A stretch of 64,000 nt of DNA from Bizionia sp. M204 (GCF_023205095.1 NZ_CP046242.1:274501-338500); one strand, 5' to 3'; counted from the first letter of the stretch, positions 10,601-20,456 are shown. Notes: generated by a model not told the origin, from the sequence alone. A program made the numbers and translations.

Positions 10601-13600
10601 GCAGCAACAATCACGTATGAGGTGACGTTAACAGATAGTGGTTTAACAGCACCAAACAATACCGCAACCAATACCGTAACTGTCGTTGTAAATGTTACGC
10701 CAACGGTTGATAATCCAGCGGATGTAACGGCATGTGATACCTATGTTTTACCAGCTTTAACGAGCGGAAATTATTTCACAGGATCAAATGGAACAGGAAC
10801 AGCCTATAATGCAGGCGATACTATTTCAACAACTCAAACTATTTATGTGTTTGGTGAAACAGCAACTACACCTAATTGTACAGATGAAAACAGTTTTGTT
10901 GTAACCATTAACAATACACCAACAATCGATGATCCAGCTGATGTTACTGCTTGTGATAGTTATGTATTACCAGCTTTAACAGGTGGACAATATTATAATG
11001 GTACCGGAGGAACTGGTGGAATTATTGCAGCTGGAACAGCTATCAATGCTTCGCAAACTGTTTATGTATATGCAGAAACAGGAACTACACCAAATTGTTT
11101 TGCGGAAAATAGTTTTGATGTCACTATTAATACAACACCTATAGTTGATGATCCATTAGATGTCATTGCTTGCGATAGCTATATACTTCCAGCCTTAACA
11201 AATGGTTCTTATTTTACAGGAACAGGAGGGACAGGAATAGCTTATACCGCTGGAGAAGTAATTACAAGTACACAAACAATTTATGTGTATGCTGAAACAG
11301 GTACAACACCAAATTGTTTTGCAGAAAATGATTTTGAAGTGACTATTAATAATACACCAAATGTTGATAATCCAGCTGATGTAGTCATCTGTGATTCTTA
11401 TACGTTGCCTGCCTTAACCATTGGAACATATTATACAGGTCCTTTAGGGACTGGAACGGTATTAATTGCAGGTCAGTCCGTTACTACCAGTCAAACCATT
11501 TATGTATATGCAGAAACAGGAACAACACCAAACTGTTTTGCAGAAAATAGTTTTGATGTAACCATTAACCCAACACCTCTAGTTGATGATCCTGCCGATG
11601 TTACGGAATGTGTTACCTATACGTTGCCAGCATTAACCAATGGAGCCTATTATACAGGGGCAGGAGGAACTGGAACGGTATTAATGGCAGGACAGAGTAT
11701 TACAACTACACAAACAATTTATGTGTATGCTGAAACAGGAACAACACCTAATTGTTCAGCAGAAAATGATTTTGTTGTAACCATCAATCCTTTGCCAACT
11801 ATTATTGCACCAGCGCCATTATTTGCTTGTGATGATAATGTGCCAGATGGTATGACCGAAATTGATTTAACCGTTACGAATAACGAAATTACTGGCAATA
11901 ACCCCAATTATATTGTAACGTATTATAATTCCGCTGCAGATGCTATAGCAGGAACACCTCAAGTTACACCATCGGCAACAGCCTATATTGGAACGGATGG
12001 TGAAATTGTACATGTTCGTGTTGAAGATGCAACAACAGGATGTTTTGATACAACCACATTAACACTGAACGTGGTAAGTGCACCAGCTGCTAATACACCA
12101 GCAGATTTGCATTACTGTGATCCAGATAATGATGGTTTAGGAACATTCGATTTGTCAGGTATTGCAGCACAAGTTACAACAGACCCAGCTTTAGAAGTAA
12201 CATTTCACTTAACGCAACAAAATGCCATTGATGATGTATTGCCATTAGGTACAACACTATCAAATTTATTAGGTCAGATTATTTACATCCGAGTGGATTA
12301 TGCTGGAGCAACTACCGATTGTCCAACAATCGTGCAATTATTACTAGTAGTAGATGAAACACCTGTGATTGACGAAAATCTAGATCCAATTGAATTGTGT
12401 GATGATGCCGTGGCAGATGGTTTAACAGAATTCGACTTAACAATCAGAAATGCAGATGTGCTGATGGGCTTAAATCCAGCAGATTATACGGTTACCTATT
12501 ATGCAGATCCAGCGGATGCCGATATAGGGATAACAGCGCCTAGTTATATTGGAACTCCAGCCGCATACACAAATACAATTCCAGATTTACATACAGTAGG
12601 TGTTCGTGTAGAATACAATACAACCAACTGTTATACAGTTACGACTTTGGATTTAATTGTGAATCCATTGCCTGTTCCTGAAACGACAGCTGCAGCATTA
12701 TTTTTAACCATCTGTGATGATACCGTTGATAATGATGGCTATGCTGAATTTGATTTAACCGTTCAAGATGCTTTAATTACAGGTGGAAATACCAACTGGT
12801 CTGTAAGCTATTTTGAAACAGCCGCTGATATTCCAGCCAATCCAATTCCTGACTTTACAGCTTATACAAACACAAGTGTTAACGGCTTACCACATAACCC
12901 ACAAACATTATTTGTTTTAGTAACCAATGGAACAACAGGTTGTACCAATACGTCAACCTTAACACTTGAGGTGTCTAATGTGCCAACACCAACACCAACG
13001 CCAAGTATAACGCCTTTAGAGGAGTGTGATGCTGATAATAATGGCTATGCAGTTTTCGATTTACAATCCGCAACCCTGCAGATAGATAATGGTGAAGGAA
13101 ATAACATTACCTATCATGGAACCTATGAGAATGCATTTGATGGCGTAAATGAATTACCTGATTTTTATGAAAATAATGATGAAGACATCGACATTGTTTA
13201 TGTAAGAGCAGAAAATCCAACAACCGGTTGTTTTACAATTGTTGAATTAACGTTAATTGTTCAACCAACACCAGTCGTACCGTTAACTATTGATGATTAT
13301 TCGGAATGTGACGATGATTATAATGGTATCACAGCTTTCGATTTGACAACCATGGATGCCATAATCTACGGAACACAAAATCCAGCTGATTATGTGTTAA
13401 CGTACCATGAGTCTTTAGCAAATGCTCAAGCCACTCCTGGAATTAATCCAATAGTTCAGCCGCAATTATCAAATTATGTTACGGCTGATAGAACAATATA
13501 CGTGAGATTAGAAGGCGCAAATGGTTGTATCACGACGGGTCAATTTAATTTAGTGGTTAATTTACCACCAACAATTGCTTCCGAAGATGGTTTATTTGAA

Positions 13601-15595
13601 ATTTGTGATGACGATATAAGTAATGATGGTTTTGCAAGTTTCGATTTAACAAGTCAAGATGATATCATTACTGGTAACGATGCTACATTAAGTGTAGATT
13701 ATTATGAAACCATGGCCGATATTATGTCTGGAACACCAATTCCTGATTATACGGATTATACCAATACATCAGTAAATGGTTTACCGCATAACCCACAAAC
13801 CATTTTTGTAACGGTTACTGAAACAACAAGTGGTGATAGCTGTTATGCAGTTACAACCTTAACACTAGTTGTAAATACCTTGCCAACACCAAATGATGTA
13901 TTACCAGATTTAGAATTATGTGATGACAATAATCCAGGTGATTTAGAAGAAGAATTTGATCTTACACAGAATGAAGCAGCTATGATGAATGCGTTTAATG
14001 AAACGGTAACGTATCATACCACAATTGCAGATGCAGAATCTGGGAACAATCCAATTCCTGATCCAACCATGTATCCTAATGAGAGCCCAACACAAACAAT
14101 TTATGTACGTGTTACAAAAACAGGTGATCCAGCAGATCCAGCAGATTTAGGAACAGGTTGCTATACCATTGTAACCTTTGATATTATTGTAAATCCATTA
14201 CCGGATACACCGGCTTCAGTTGAAGATATCATAGCTTGTGATGATCCGTTTGATGGTGTTTATACGTTCGATTTAACGCAAAGAGAGTTGGATATTTTAG
14301 ATGGTCAGAGCACCACTGATTTCAATGTAACATACTATACAACATTGGCAGCTGCAGAAGCTGGTACAGGAGGCATAGCGAATCCATCTGCATTTCCAAA
14401 TACGGTAAATCCACAGGAGATATTTGTTAATATAGCTAATAGAACTACCGGTTGTGATATTGCTACTGTAAGTTTCTTTGTTATTGTTCAGGAAGCAGCT
14501 GTGGCAAATCCGGATAATAACCCATTAGACTTTGCATTATGTGATGATAATATGGAGTTTGATAACGATCCAACAAATGATTCTGTTGGTTTTGATTTAG
14601 TATCACAAAATCCTTTGGTGTTAGATGGTCAAAATCCAACAAACTTCACGGTTTCCTATTATACATCTCAAACAGATGCAGATTTGGCAACCAACGCAAT
14701 AGATACGAGTGTGCCTTTTGAAAACACCGTGAATCCACAAGTTATTTATGTGCGTGTGGATAATGATACAACGGTTGATGATATTTGTTATGATACCACT
14801 ACTATGACCCTTATGGTAGATCCTATTCCAGCGTTTACATTAGAAGATTCATATACATTATGTATTAATACAAATGGAAGTGAAGTTGTAAATAGTCCAA
14901 TTTTAGATACAAATCTAGATCCTAGTCTGTATACATTTGAATGGACTGAAGCGGGCAATCCAACTACCATCATAGGAACAGATTCTAGTTATGCACCATC
15001 GATGGGTGGTACTTATACAGTACTGGTTACAGATATAAATAATTTGTGTCCAAGTATGTTAACAACAGAAGTTATAGTTAGTTCGCCACCAGTTTTAGTG
15101 GCAGAGGTAACAACACAAGCTTTTGCGGACAACCATGTTATTGTGGCTACGGCTTCAGGTGATGGTTCAGCAGTATTTGAGTTTAGTATTGATAATGGTC
15201 CATGGGTTAGCAATGAACCAAATACTAATACATATACCTTCACAAATGTCTCCATAGGCGAACATATTATTAAAGCCAGAGATATTAATGGTTGTGGAGA
15301 AGCAAGTGAAACCGTATTGGTATTAGATTATCCACTTTTCTTTACACCTAATAATGATGGTGATAATGACACCTGGCAAATTTCAGGTATAACCTCATTA
15401 GAAAATGTGAAAATCTATATATTTGATAGATATGGCAAATTAGTAAAACAATTAAATCCAAACGGACCAGGTTGGGATGGAAATTATAATGGACAACCAT
15501 TACCATCAAGTGACTATTGGTTTAGTATAGATTATAAAGAGCCGTCTGACGAAGCTATGAAACAATTTAAAGCTCACTTTACCTTAAAGCGTTAG
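7619..15595 (+). CDS. Giant repeat-rich cell-surface adhesin with T9SS type B sorting domain
   Basis: A 2658-residue secreted protein. It starts with a signal peptide (MKKIITLVCFLFIGTAYAQ). The N-terminal ~450 residues hold a nidogen-like segment (FDFEFYGQ...LSTNGAVSFD...NIFGAMHDTNPGTSG) seen in flavobacterial gliding-associated proteins. Next come nine Ig-like units of about 75 residues, each with a consensus like PADVTACDSYVLPALTGG and YVYAETGTTPNCFAENSF. Two PKD-like units are interspersed. The next part holds about ten Asp-rich units (CDD...FDLT...VTYY...IYVRV). The C-terminus, from FFTPNNDGDNDTWQI to the end, is the T9SS type B sorting domain that directs export and surface attachment. 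Likely roles are adhesion, biofilm or gliding, by analogy only. A 939-bp internal duplication is described in the findings. Confidence 0.92.
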   Translation: MKKIITLVCFLFIGTAYAQLIAIDDVVTGRSDNPTLATATGNRMFLNDYFNGVALNFGTRNNFTFTEVTPDPTGFTTFDGAQQFVQIAPNTPQGIYYITYQICENANPTNCDTAEIEIRVFPATLSSGSGSSEIDISVSSGTINCAANVCITDAFCVDLNTGTIPEIILSADFNEVGQTSSYVVNPIDPNPPFSYAEASAGIPLTSDDNWSGVLDFVFDFEFYGQNYTQCVLSTNGAVSFDLSKAGNPHPWNMQASPVNIPNTSAPYNGANIFGAMHDTNPGTSGTQGIDYDINYQVKGEAPFRVFVFSSRNVAHFQCTAAKTYQMILFYEATNIIETYISQKDLCNSWNGGLAAIGIQNPAMTQGIFPPNRANNVFTVSFLNPEAYQFVPSGGSTITTFEWLDEAGTVIGTDPTNLAVSPSQTTTYIAQVTYTDAISGAEYVAFRPITVVVAPTPVVTVTASADVCDAGDAVFTITGSENDVVEYNINGGATQSVMLDATGIEVITLTGITTTQTINLLSANNLNSVCGGAVALSATVTVNTTPTVDTPADVTACNDYTLPALTVGTYYTATGGPTGTGTVLNATDVITTTQDIYVYAETGTTPNCFDEHMFTVTIDSCTLSVTATADMPSICNDAGVDVTLTATPSPAIAIGTYSYSWTVQGNATVLGTNPTLVLSPPPAATTTYEVTLTDDGLTPPNDTVTNTVTVTVNTTPTVNAPADVVACDSYILPALTSGNYFTATNGGGTAYNAGDTISTTQTIYVYGETGTTPNCFDENSFVVTINDTPVIDNPADITVCDSYVLPALTGGQYYNGAGGTGGIIAAGTSINASQTIYVYAETATTPNCFSENSFVVTVNNTPTVDAPIDVTACNEYALPALANGTYYSGPGGTGTVLNAGDLITSTQTIYVYAETGTTPNCFAENSFVATIDVCTISVTATADTPAICNDAGADVTLTANPSPGTAVGTYSYSWTVQGNATVVGTNPTLVLSPPPAATITYEVTLTDSGLTAPNNTATNTVTVVVNVTPTVDNPADVTACDTYVLPALTSGNYFTGSNGTGTAYNAGDTISTTQTIYVFGETATTPNCTDENSFVVTINNTPTIDDPADVTACDSYVLPALTGGQYYNGTGGTGGIIAAGTAINASQTVYVYAETGTTPNCFAENSFDVTINTTPIVDDPLDVIACDSYILPALTNGSYFTGTGGTGIAYTAGEVITSTQTIYVYAETGTTPNCFAENDFEVTINNTPNVDNPADVVICDSYTLPALTIGTYYTGPLGTGTVLIAGQSVTTSQTIYVYAETGTTPNCFAENSFDVTINPTPLVDDPADVTECVTYTLPALTNGAYYTGAGGTGTVLMAGQSITTTQTIYVYAETGTTPNCSAENDFVVTINPLPTIIAPAPLFACDDNVPDGMTEIDLTVTNNEITGNNPNYIVTYYNSAADAIAGTPQVTPSATAYIGTDGEIVHVRVEDATTGCFDTTTLTLNVVSAPAANTPADLHYCDPDNDGLGTFDLSGIAAQVTTDPALEVTFHLTQQNAIDDVLPLGTTLSNLLGQIIYIRVDYAGATTDCPTIVQLLLVVDETPVIDENLDPIELCDDAVADGLTEFDLTIRNADVLMGLNPADYTVTYYADPADADIGITAPSYIGTPAAYTNTIPDLHTVGVRVEYNTTNCYTVTTLDLIVNPLPVPETTAAALFLTICDDTVDNDGYAEFDLTVQDALITGGNTNWSVSYFETAADIPANPIPDFTAYTNTSVNGLPHNPQTLFVLVTNGTTGCTNTSTLTLEVSNVPTPTPTPSITPLEECDADNNGYAVFDLQSATLQIDNGEGNNITYHGTYENAFDGVNELPDFYENNDEDIDIVYVRAENPTTGCFTIVELTLIVQPTPVVPLTIDDYSECDDDYNGITAFDLTTMDAIIYGTQNPADYVLTYHESLANAQATPGINPIVQPQLSNYVTADRTIYVRLEGANGCITTGQFNLVVNLPPTIASEDGLFEICDDDISNDGFASFDLTSQDDIITGNDATLSVDYYETMADIMSGTPIPDYTDYTNTSVNGLPHNPQTIFVTVTETTSGDSCYAVTTLTLVVNTLPTPNDVLPDLELCDDNNPGDLEEEFDLTQNEAAMMNAFNETVTYHTTIADAESGNNPIPDPTMYPNESPTQTIYVRVTKTGDPADPADLGTGCYTIVTFDIIVNPLPDTPASVEDIIACDDPFDGVYTFDLTQRELDILDGQSTTDFNVTYYTTLAAAEAGTGGIANPSAFPNTVNPQEIFVNIANRTTGCDIATVSFFVIVQEAAVANPDNNPLDFALCDDNMEFDNDPTNDSVGFDLVSQNPLVLDGQNPTNFTVSYYTSQTDADLATNAIDTSVPFENTVNPQVIYVRVDNDTTVDDICYDTTTMTLMVDPIPAFTLEDSYTLCINTNGSEVVNSPILDTNLDPSLYTFEWTEAGNPTTIIGTDSSYAPSMGGTYTVLVTDINNLCPSMLTTEVIVSSPPVLVAEVTTQAFADNHVIVATASGDGSAVFEFSIDNGPWVSNEPNTNTYTFTNVSIGEHIIKARDINGCGEASETVLVLDYPLFFTPNNDGDNDTWQISGITSLENVKIYIFDRYGKLVKQLNPNGPGWDGNYNGQPLPSSDYWFSIDYKEPSDEAMKQFKAHFTLKR

Positions 15596-15617
15596 AACAA
15601 CTAATTAACCAACCGTT

Positions 15618-15664
15618 AAAAAGGCTAAACTTTTATAGAAATATAATTGTTTAGCTTTTTTTTA
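15618..15664 (+). terminator. Terminator after the adhesin gene
   Basis: Hairpin arms AAAAAGGCTAAAC and GTTTAGCTTTTT pair with one bulged G; the loop is about 18 bases and a T run follows. It lies 23 bases after the stop codon. Confidence 0.75.
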
Positions 15665-15827
15665 GGTCTGTTGTATAGTACCAAAAGAATCAATCTCGCG
15701 CATTGGTATCAACGTGATGTATAGAACATATATACATTTTAGGATGCTAAATTAGAATGGTATAATTATATCAGGATTTAATTAATAACCTGTATAGCTA
15801 TTTCAGGACGGAGCTTTTATATAGCTA

Positions 15828-15882
15828 GTGTATGGATAATGTATGGATGATGTATGGATAGTATATAGATGATGTATGGAAA
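15828..15882. repeat. Five tandem 11-bp repeats
   Basis: Five near-identical 11-bp units with consensus ATGTATGGATG run head to tail (15828-15882); the fourth unit is the most diverged. It lies in the 572-base gap between the convergent adhesin and FadL-like genes. The gap otherwise holds the two terminators and AT-rich sequence with no gene. Confidence 0.8.
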
Positions 15883-16094
15883 AATAGTATTTTCTTACAA
15901 ATATAAAATCGTTACGCCTTTTAAAGATTGCTGAAAGTTTTGTGTTAGCCAACCTAGAACCCCTATAAAGGGTATAATATTATAAACGAATTAATCCTAG
16001 CGATGTACTTAATAAAACTAAAGTTTTCAAATACGTGTATGTTTTGAATATCACAATTTATAATCGAATAATTTATACTCTATGTCATTCCACA

Positions 16095-16130
16095 AAAAAA
16101 AAGCCTAATACATATATTAGGCTTTTTTTT
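16095..16130 (-). terminator. Bidirectional terminator downstream of the FadL-like gene
   Basis: Arms AAAAAAGCCTAATA and TATTAGGCTTTTTT with a CATA loop have A and T runs on either side, so it can work on both strands. It lies about 40 bases after the end of the leftward OMP gene. Confidence 0.85.
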
Positions 16131-16167
16131 GTAACTAAAGTATAACTTAATTAAAACGATTTTTACT

Positions 16168-17691
16168 TTATAAATTGAAACTTAATGTCAATGTTACATT
16201 GGAATTACGTCTGTCAATATTCGCTCGGTCAGTTAATCCTACGCTATATAATTGGGTCTCATTTGTTTGATTGGCTTGGTCGTACGTTAAGTCTAATTTA
16301 GTGGAATTTCCAAAGTTATAGCCTAAACCAAGAGAGTATCCCGATAAATCACCTTCAAACGAGCCATTTTTATAAGGGCTTTCTTCAAAACGATAACCAG
16401 CTCTTAAACTTAATCGGTTTAATTTATATTCGCCACCAACTTTATATGTAGATGCTGTCGTTAGTAAGTTACTCATTCTATTATTCTCCGATCTAAAATA
16501 AGGGTCAGATGAAGGCTTAAATTTAGTGCTACCGTAATCTCGTAACGAGTAATCAAAACTTATTAAACCAAAGTTTCCAAAAACATAGGCTAAACTACCT
16601 GTAAATTTCCCAGGGCTTTGCAACCTATAACTTGGATAGATATTAGTAATATACGGATTAACGACCTGTGAGACAGTGTCACCGCCGTCTTGTCTTACTG
16701 TGGAAACATATTGCGATGATTCCTCATTGATAGTAAACCAAGTTGGCGAGTTATAACTTAAACCAGCTCGTAAACTTTCAGTTACCTTATAAATAGTTCC
16801 TATTTGAAATGAAAACCCGGAACCTGTTGTGTAAATATTATTTTCAAAACGCACCCTATTTACCGTAGAGCCTACATTGTTATTGCTTTCATACAAGTAC
16901 GTAGAGCGATCGTAATTTATAAAATGAGAATTTAAATTCAGTCCTAGATATAATTTTTCACCCAACTGTGCACCTGCATTAAATGTAAATTTCCCATTGT
17001 ATCCGCGTGATGCATAACTGTACTCCTGGTAATACTCGCCCGGAGCAATGTTGGACGCGTAAATGGTATTATCATCATCGTTTGTTAAAGGTTCTAGAAT
17101 ATATGATTCATACCCTAAAAAAGCTTGTTGATTACCATAGCCGTAAGTACTACCTATTTCTCTATAGGCTTGAGAATAACTTTCATCTGGAAAAGCAGAA
17201 ATTTCGTCAAGTCTTAAGCCATTGGCATAGCCTTCAAAATAGGAACCGATAGAGCGATTTTGGTTATTCCCAAAAGCAAACCAATTATTATCGTAGTCAC
17301 TTATCTTATCATAAGCCGCGGCAATAGTGAACTTTTTTAAAATGGAGTTTGGGTTAGTAGTATTAAACACAAAAGCAGCTCCAGTCTGATTTAAATCAAA
17401 ATTTGACTCGGTTGACTCGCTGTAACCATCATAAAAACTAGTTTTATTTTTGGTATATATATTAGATAAAGACATAGAGATATGTCCTGAAGTAAAAACA
17501 GCAGAACCTGCAGGGTTAATACTAATGGCACTCATGTCGCCACCTAAAGCACCGAATGCACCACTTAAAGCTCTATATCTTGCCGTCCCTTGAACATTAT
17601 CTTGCGAGTATCGTAAGGCGTCAGAAATATCTTGAGCGTGGATTAAGGACATGCTCAAAAGGGCCATAGATAGTAGGAGTATCTTTTTCAT
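16168..17691 (-). CDS. OmpP1/FadL-family outer-membrane transport protein
   Basis: A 507-residue outer-membrane beta-barrel. The signal peptide ends LLSMSLIHAQ. The mature N-terminus (DISDALRYSQDNVQGTARYRALSGAFGALGGDMSAISINPAG) is the hallmark of the OMPP1/FadL/TodX family, in which this region forms the hatch. The rest alternates aromatic-rich beta strands and ends in a terminal Phe-containing strand (VTLTLSFNL), as barrels inserted by BamA do. Family members import fatty acids or other hydrophobic compounds; the substrate here is unknown. The repeat-rich lipoprotein gene lies directly upstream with a short spacer, so the two may be cotranscribed. Confidence 0.87.
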   Translation of the reverse strand: MKKILLLSMALLSMSLIHAQDISDALRYSQDNVQGTARYRALSGAFGALGGDMSAISINPAGSAVFTSGHISMSLSNIYTKNKTSFYDGYSESTESNFDLNQTGAAFVFNTTNPNSILKKFTIAAAYDKISDYDNNWFAFGNNQNRSIGSYFEGYANGLRLDEISAFPDESYSQAYREIGSTYGYGNQQAFLGYESYILEPLTNDDDNTIYASNIAPGEYYQEYSYASRGYNGKFTFNAGAQLGEKLYLGLNLNSHFINYDRSTYLYESNNNVGSTVNRVRFENNIYTTGSGFSFQIGTIYKVTESLRAGLSYNSPTWFTINEESSQYVSTVRQDGGDTVSQVVNPYITNIYPSYRLQSPGKFTGSLAYVFGNFGLISFDYSLRDYGSTKFKPSSDPYFRSENNRMSNLLTTASTYKVGGEYKLNRLSLRAGYRFEESPYKNGSFEGDLSGYSLGLGYNFGNSTKLDLTYDQANQTNETQLYSVGLTDRANIDRRNSNVTLTLSFNL

Positions 17692-17720
17692 ATAACATTT
17701 TTTTTCTTTTTAATTATGGT

Positions 17721-18770
17721 TTACAGTCCACCACCACGTCTTCCGCCAGAACTTCGTACTCCACCACCTGAACTACTGCGACTTCCGCCAGTGCTCATTG
17801 TAGGCGATGAAGATCTTCTAGGCGTACTAAAGGAATTATTGGTTCTTGGTTGGGTTGTTGTATTTGTTCTTACACGAGGTGTGTTATTTGTATTGGTACG
17901 AACACGAGGTGTGTTATTCGTATTGGTACGAACACGCGGTGTGTTGTTAGTATTTGTTCTTACACGTGGTGTGTTGGCGTCCACTCGAGGTGTACGAGTG
18001 CGAACCTCATTATTGGAGCGCGTACTTCTAGGTGTTGAATATGTAGATTGCGTTCTGCTTCGTCTAGTAACGTCACCATTAGTGGTGCTTCTTCTGGCTT
18101 GCGCGTTATAAATACGATCAGAATCATAGTATCTAGAACTTGCATAACGTCTTGAATTGTTCGCATACACTGAACCTCTTCTTCCATTTACATAGGCTAC
18201 ATTATTTCTGTAGTAATAACCACCTCCGTAATAAGGCGGATAGTAACCACCGTAATAAGGGGGGTAATATCCACCATAATAAGGTGGGTAATAACCATAG
18301 CCACCGCCGTACCAAGGACTGTAATATCCGCCATAGCCCCAGCTACCATAACCATAACCATAACCAAAACCAAAACCAAAAGGAGAATAGTATGGACTGT
18401 AAAAACCACCGCTATTATAAATATTAACGGAAACACTAGAGGACTCTTGACCCCAACCAGCGTATGATTCTCGTTCAACTTCTAATGAATCATTTTCTAC
18501 ATATTCGCCTTCATAATCATCTACATCTGTAAAAACTTCATTTTCAGAATATAATTCTAATTCAGAAGATTTTTCTTTAAAATAATTTTCATAATACGTA
18601 CTGCTAGCATTATTAGCTTCTACGTAAGTTTCTGGTTCAACGGAACTGGAACTGTAAATTCCATCACTATCGTCCACTTGTTGGTAGGTACCACAAGCCG
18701 TCACTAAAAGCAAGCTGCTTAAAATAGCTATTGTGGGTATTTTTTCTGTAAAGTAGTTTTTAAAGGACAT
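17721..18770 (-). CDS. Repeat-rich lipoprotein with Gly/Tyr/Pro and Arg-rich segments
   Basis: A predicted 349-residue lipoprotein; the signal ends SLLLVTAC with the lipidated Cys. I prefer the ATG giving MSFKNYFTEK over one ten codons upstream because the signal is then of normal length. The middle is almost pure Gly/Tyr/Pro, with PPYYGGYY in three tandem copies. The C-terminal third is Arg/Ser/Thr-rich and basic, with an 11-residue unit of the NTPRVRTNTN kind in four copies, and a Gly/Ser tail. No enzymatic domain is visible. Low complexity of this type suggests an extended surface or periplasmic adhesive or structural role, but that is inference. It lies upstream of the FadL-like gene on the same strand. 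Confidence 0.8.
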   Translation of the reverse strand: MSFKNYFTEKIPTIAILSSLLLVTACGTYQQVDDSDGIYSSSSVEPETYVEANNASSTYYENYFKEKSSELELYSENEVFTDVDDYEGEYVENDSLEVERESYAGWGQESSSVSVNIYNSGGFYSPYYSPFGFGFGYGYGYGSWGYGGYYSPWYGGGYGYYPPYYGGYYPPYYGGYYPPYYGGGYYYRNNVAYVNGRRGSVYANNSRRYASSRYYDSDRIYNAQARRSTTNGDVTRRSRTQSTYSTPRSTRSNNEVRTRTPRVDANTPRVRTNTNNTPRVRTNTNNTPRVRTNTNNTPRVRTNTTTQPRTNNSFSTPRRSSSPTMSTGGSRSSSGGGVRSSGGRRGGGL

Positions 18771-18869
18771 ATCTCTTAATTTTATTGTTGAACATAACAA
18801 AAATAGTTAGTTTTGCGAAACTATTCTTATATTTAACATAGTCGCAATATTTGTGCCAAAATCCTGTAT

Positions 18870-20348
18870 ATGAGCAAAAAACTTACAAGTAGAGAAGAAG
18901 ACTACTCCAAATGGTACAACGAATTAGTTGTTAAGGCGGACTTAGCAGAGAATTCAGCCGTACGTGGTTGTATGGTAATTAAACCTTATGGGTTTGCTAT
19001 CTGGGAAAAGATTCAAGCCGAATTAGACCGAATGTTCAAAGAAACGGGTCACCAGAACGCTTACTTTCCCTTATTTATTCCTAAAAGTTTGTTTGAAGCC
19101 GAAGAGAAAAATGCCGAAGGGTTTGCTAAAGAATGTGCCATTGTTACTCATTATAGATTGCAAAACGATCCAGATAAACCAGGGAAACTCCGTGTTGATC
19201 CAGAAGCAAAACTAGAGGAGGAGCTTATTGTAAGACCGACTAGTGAAGCTATTATTTGGAACACCTACAAGGGTTGGATTCAATCCTATAGAGATTTGCC
19301 AATTCTTGTAAATCAATGGGCCAACGTTGTACGTTGGGAAATGCGTACACGTCTCTTTTTAAGAACAGCCGAATTTTTATGGCAAGAAGGACATACAGCG
19401 CACGCAACAGAGGCGGAAGCAATTAAGGAAGCAGAATTAATGAATAATGTCTATGCAACCTTTGTTGAGAATTTTATGGCTATACCAGTTATAAAAGGAA
19501 TAAAAACCGAAAGCGAACGTTTTGCAGGTGCAGTTGAAACCTATTGTATTGAAGCTTTAATGCAAGATGGGAAAGCTTTACAAGCGGGAACATCTCACTT
19601 TCTAGGACAGAATTTCGCAAAAGCGTTTGATGTTAAATTTGCAACTAAAGAAGGAAAGCAAGAATATGTTTGGGCAACATCTTGGGGTGTGTCAACCCGA
19701 TTAATGGGGGCGCTAATTATGACGCATAGTGACGACCATGGTTTAGTTTTACCACCTAACTTAGCGCCAAATCAAGTCGTAATTGTACCAATTTATAAAA
19801 CAGATGAGCAATTAGAAGAAATTACAACACTCGTTAATGTAATTATGGGTGAATTGCGCTCAAAACGTATTACCGTTAAGTTTGATGATAGAACAACCTT
19901 TAGACCAGGCGCTAAATTTGCACAGCACGAATTGCAAGGTGTACCATTACGTATAGCTATTGGGCCAAAAGATCTTGAAAATGGAACTGTGGAGCTAGCC
20001 AGACGTGATACCTTAACTAAAGAAGTAATTGCTATAGATAATCTAACGGCTACTGTAGAAGGTTTAATGGAAGAAATCCAAACGGCATTATATACAAAAG
20101 CATTAAATTATAGAGATTCACATATCACAGAAGTAGAAGATTTTGAAACGTTCAAAACTATTTTAGAAACAAAAGGCGGATTTATTTCGGCTCATTGGGA
20201 TGGAACAGAAGAAACCGAAGCAAAAATAAAAGAAATTACAAAAGCTACCATTCGATGTATTCCTATGGAAGTTGACACGCAAAGTGGTGATTGTGTGTAC
20301 TCTGGTAAGCCATCCAAACGACGTGTGCTGTTTGCAAAAGCGTACTAA
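18870..20348 (+). CDS. proS: Prolyl-tRNA synthetase (archaeal/eukaryotic type)
   Basis: A class II synthetase of 492 residues that charges tRNA-Pro. The start [20 protein letters not shown] and the block [25 protein letters not shown] are typical of the short ProRS type that lacks the bacterial editing insertion. Motif 2 is visible as [21 protein letters not shown], followed by a tRNA/ATP segment [18 protein letters not shown]. The anticodon-binding domain contains [13 protein letters not shown]. The C-terminal extension ends [14 protein letters not shown]. This ProRS type is standard in Bacteroidota. Confidence 0.96.
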   Translation: MSKKLTSREEDYSKWYNELVVKADLAENSAVRGCMVIKPYGFAIWEKIQAELDRMFKETGHQNAYFPLFIPKSLFEAEEKNAEGFAKECAIVTHYRLQNDPDKPGKLRVDPEAKLEEELIVRPTSEAIIWNTYKGWIQSYRDLPILVNQWANVVRWEMRTRLFLRTAEFLWQEGHTAHATEAEAIKEAELMNNVYATFVENFMAIPVIKGIKTESERFAGAVETYCIEALMQDGKALQAGTSHFLGQNFAKAFDVKFATKEGKQEYVWATSWGVSTRLMGALIMTHSDDHGLVLPPNLAPNQVVIVPIYKTDEQLEEITTLVNVIMGELRSKRITVKFDDRTTFRPGAKFAQHELQGVPLRIAIGPKDLENGTVELARRDTLTKEVIAIDNLTATVEGLMEEIQTALYTKALNYRDSHITEVEDFETFKTILETKGGFISAHWDGTEETEAKIKEITKATIRCIPMEVDTQSGDCVYSGKPSKRRVLFAKAY

Positions 20349-20381
20349 TTGAAAATATTTTTAAAAAAGTTCAAATAGTTG

Positions 20382-20411
20382 TTGCAACATTTAAAAATAG
20401 TTGTATTTTTG
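20382..20411 (+). promoter_or_regulatory. Bacteroidota-type promoter (distal) upstream of tRNA-Glu/rpsT
   Basis: TTG at 20382-20384 and TATTTTTG at 20404-20411 are 19 bases apart, matching the TTG-N19-TAnnTTTG sigma consensus. It sits 34 bases after proS and about 95 bases before the tRNA. Confidence 0.65.
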
Positions 20412-20456
20412 CATCCGCAATGGAAACATTGTGAGTTATTTTGTCAAACAAAAGGC

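Noticed and set aside
8342-15255. Minus-strand frames within the adhesin
   Set aside because: Shadows of repeat-rich coding sequence; no signal or domain.
17716-18427. Several frames opposite or across the repeat-rich lipoprotein gene
   Set aside because: Low-complexity repeats leave all frames open; their products are repeats of Val/Arg/Thr or His/Asn without sense.
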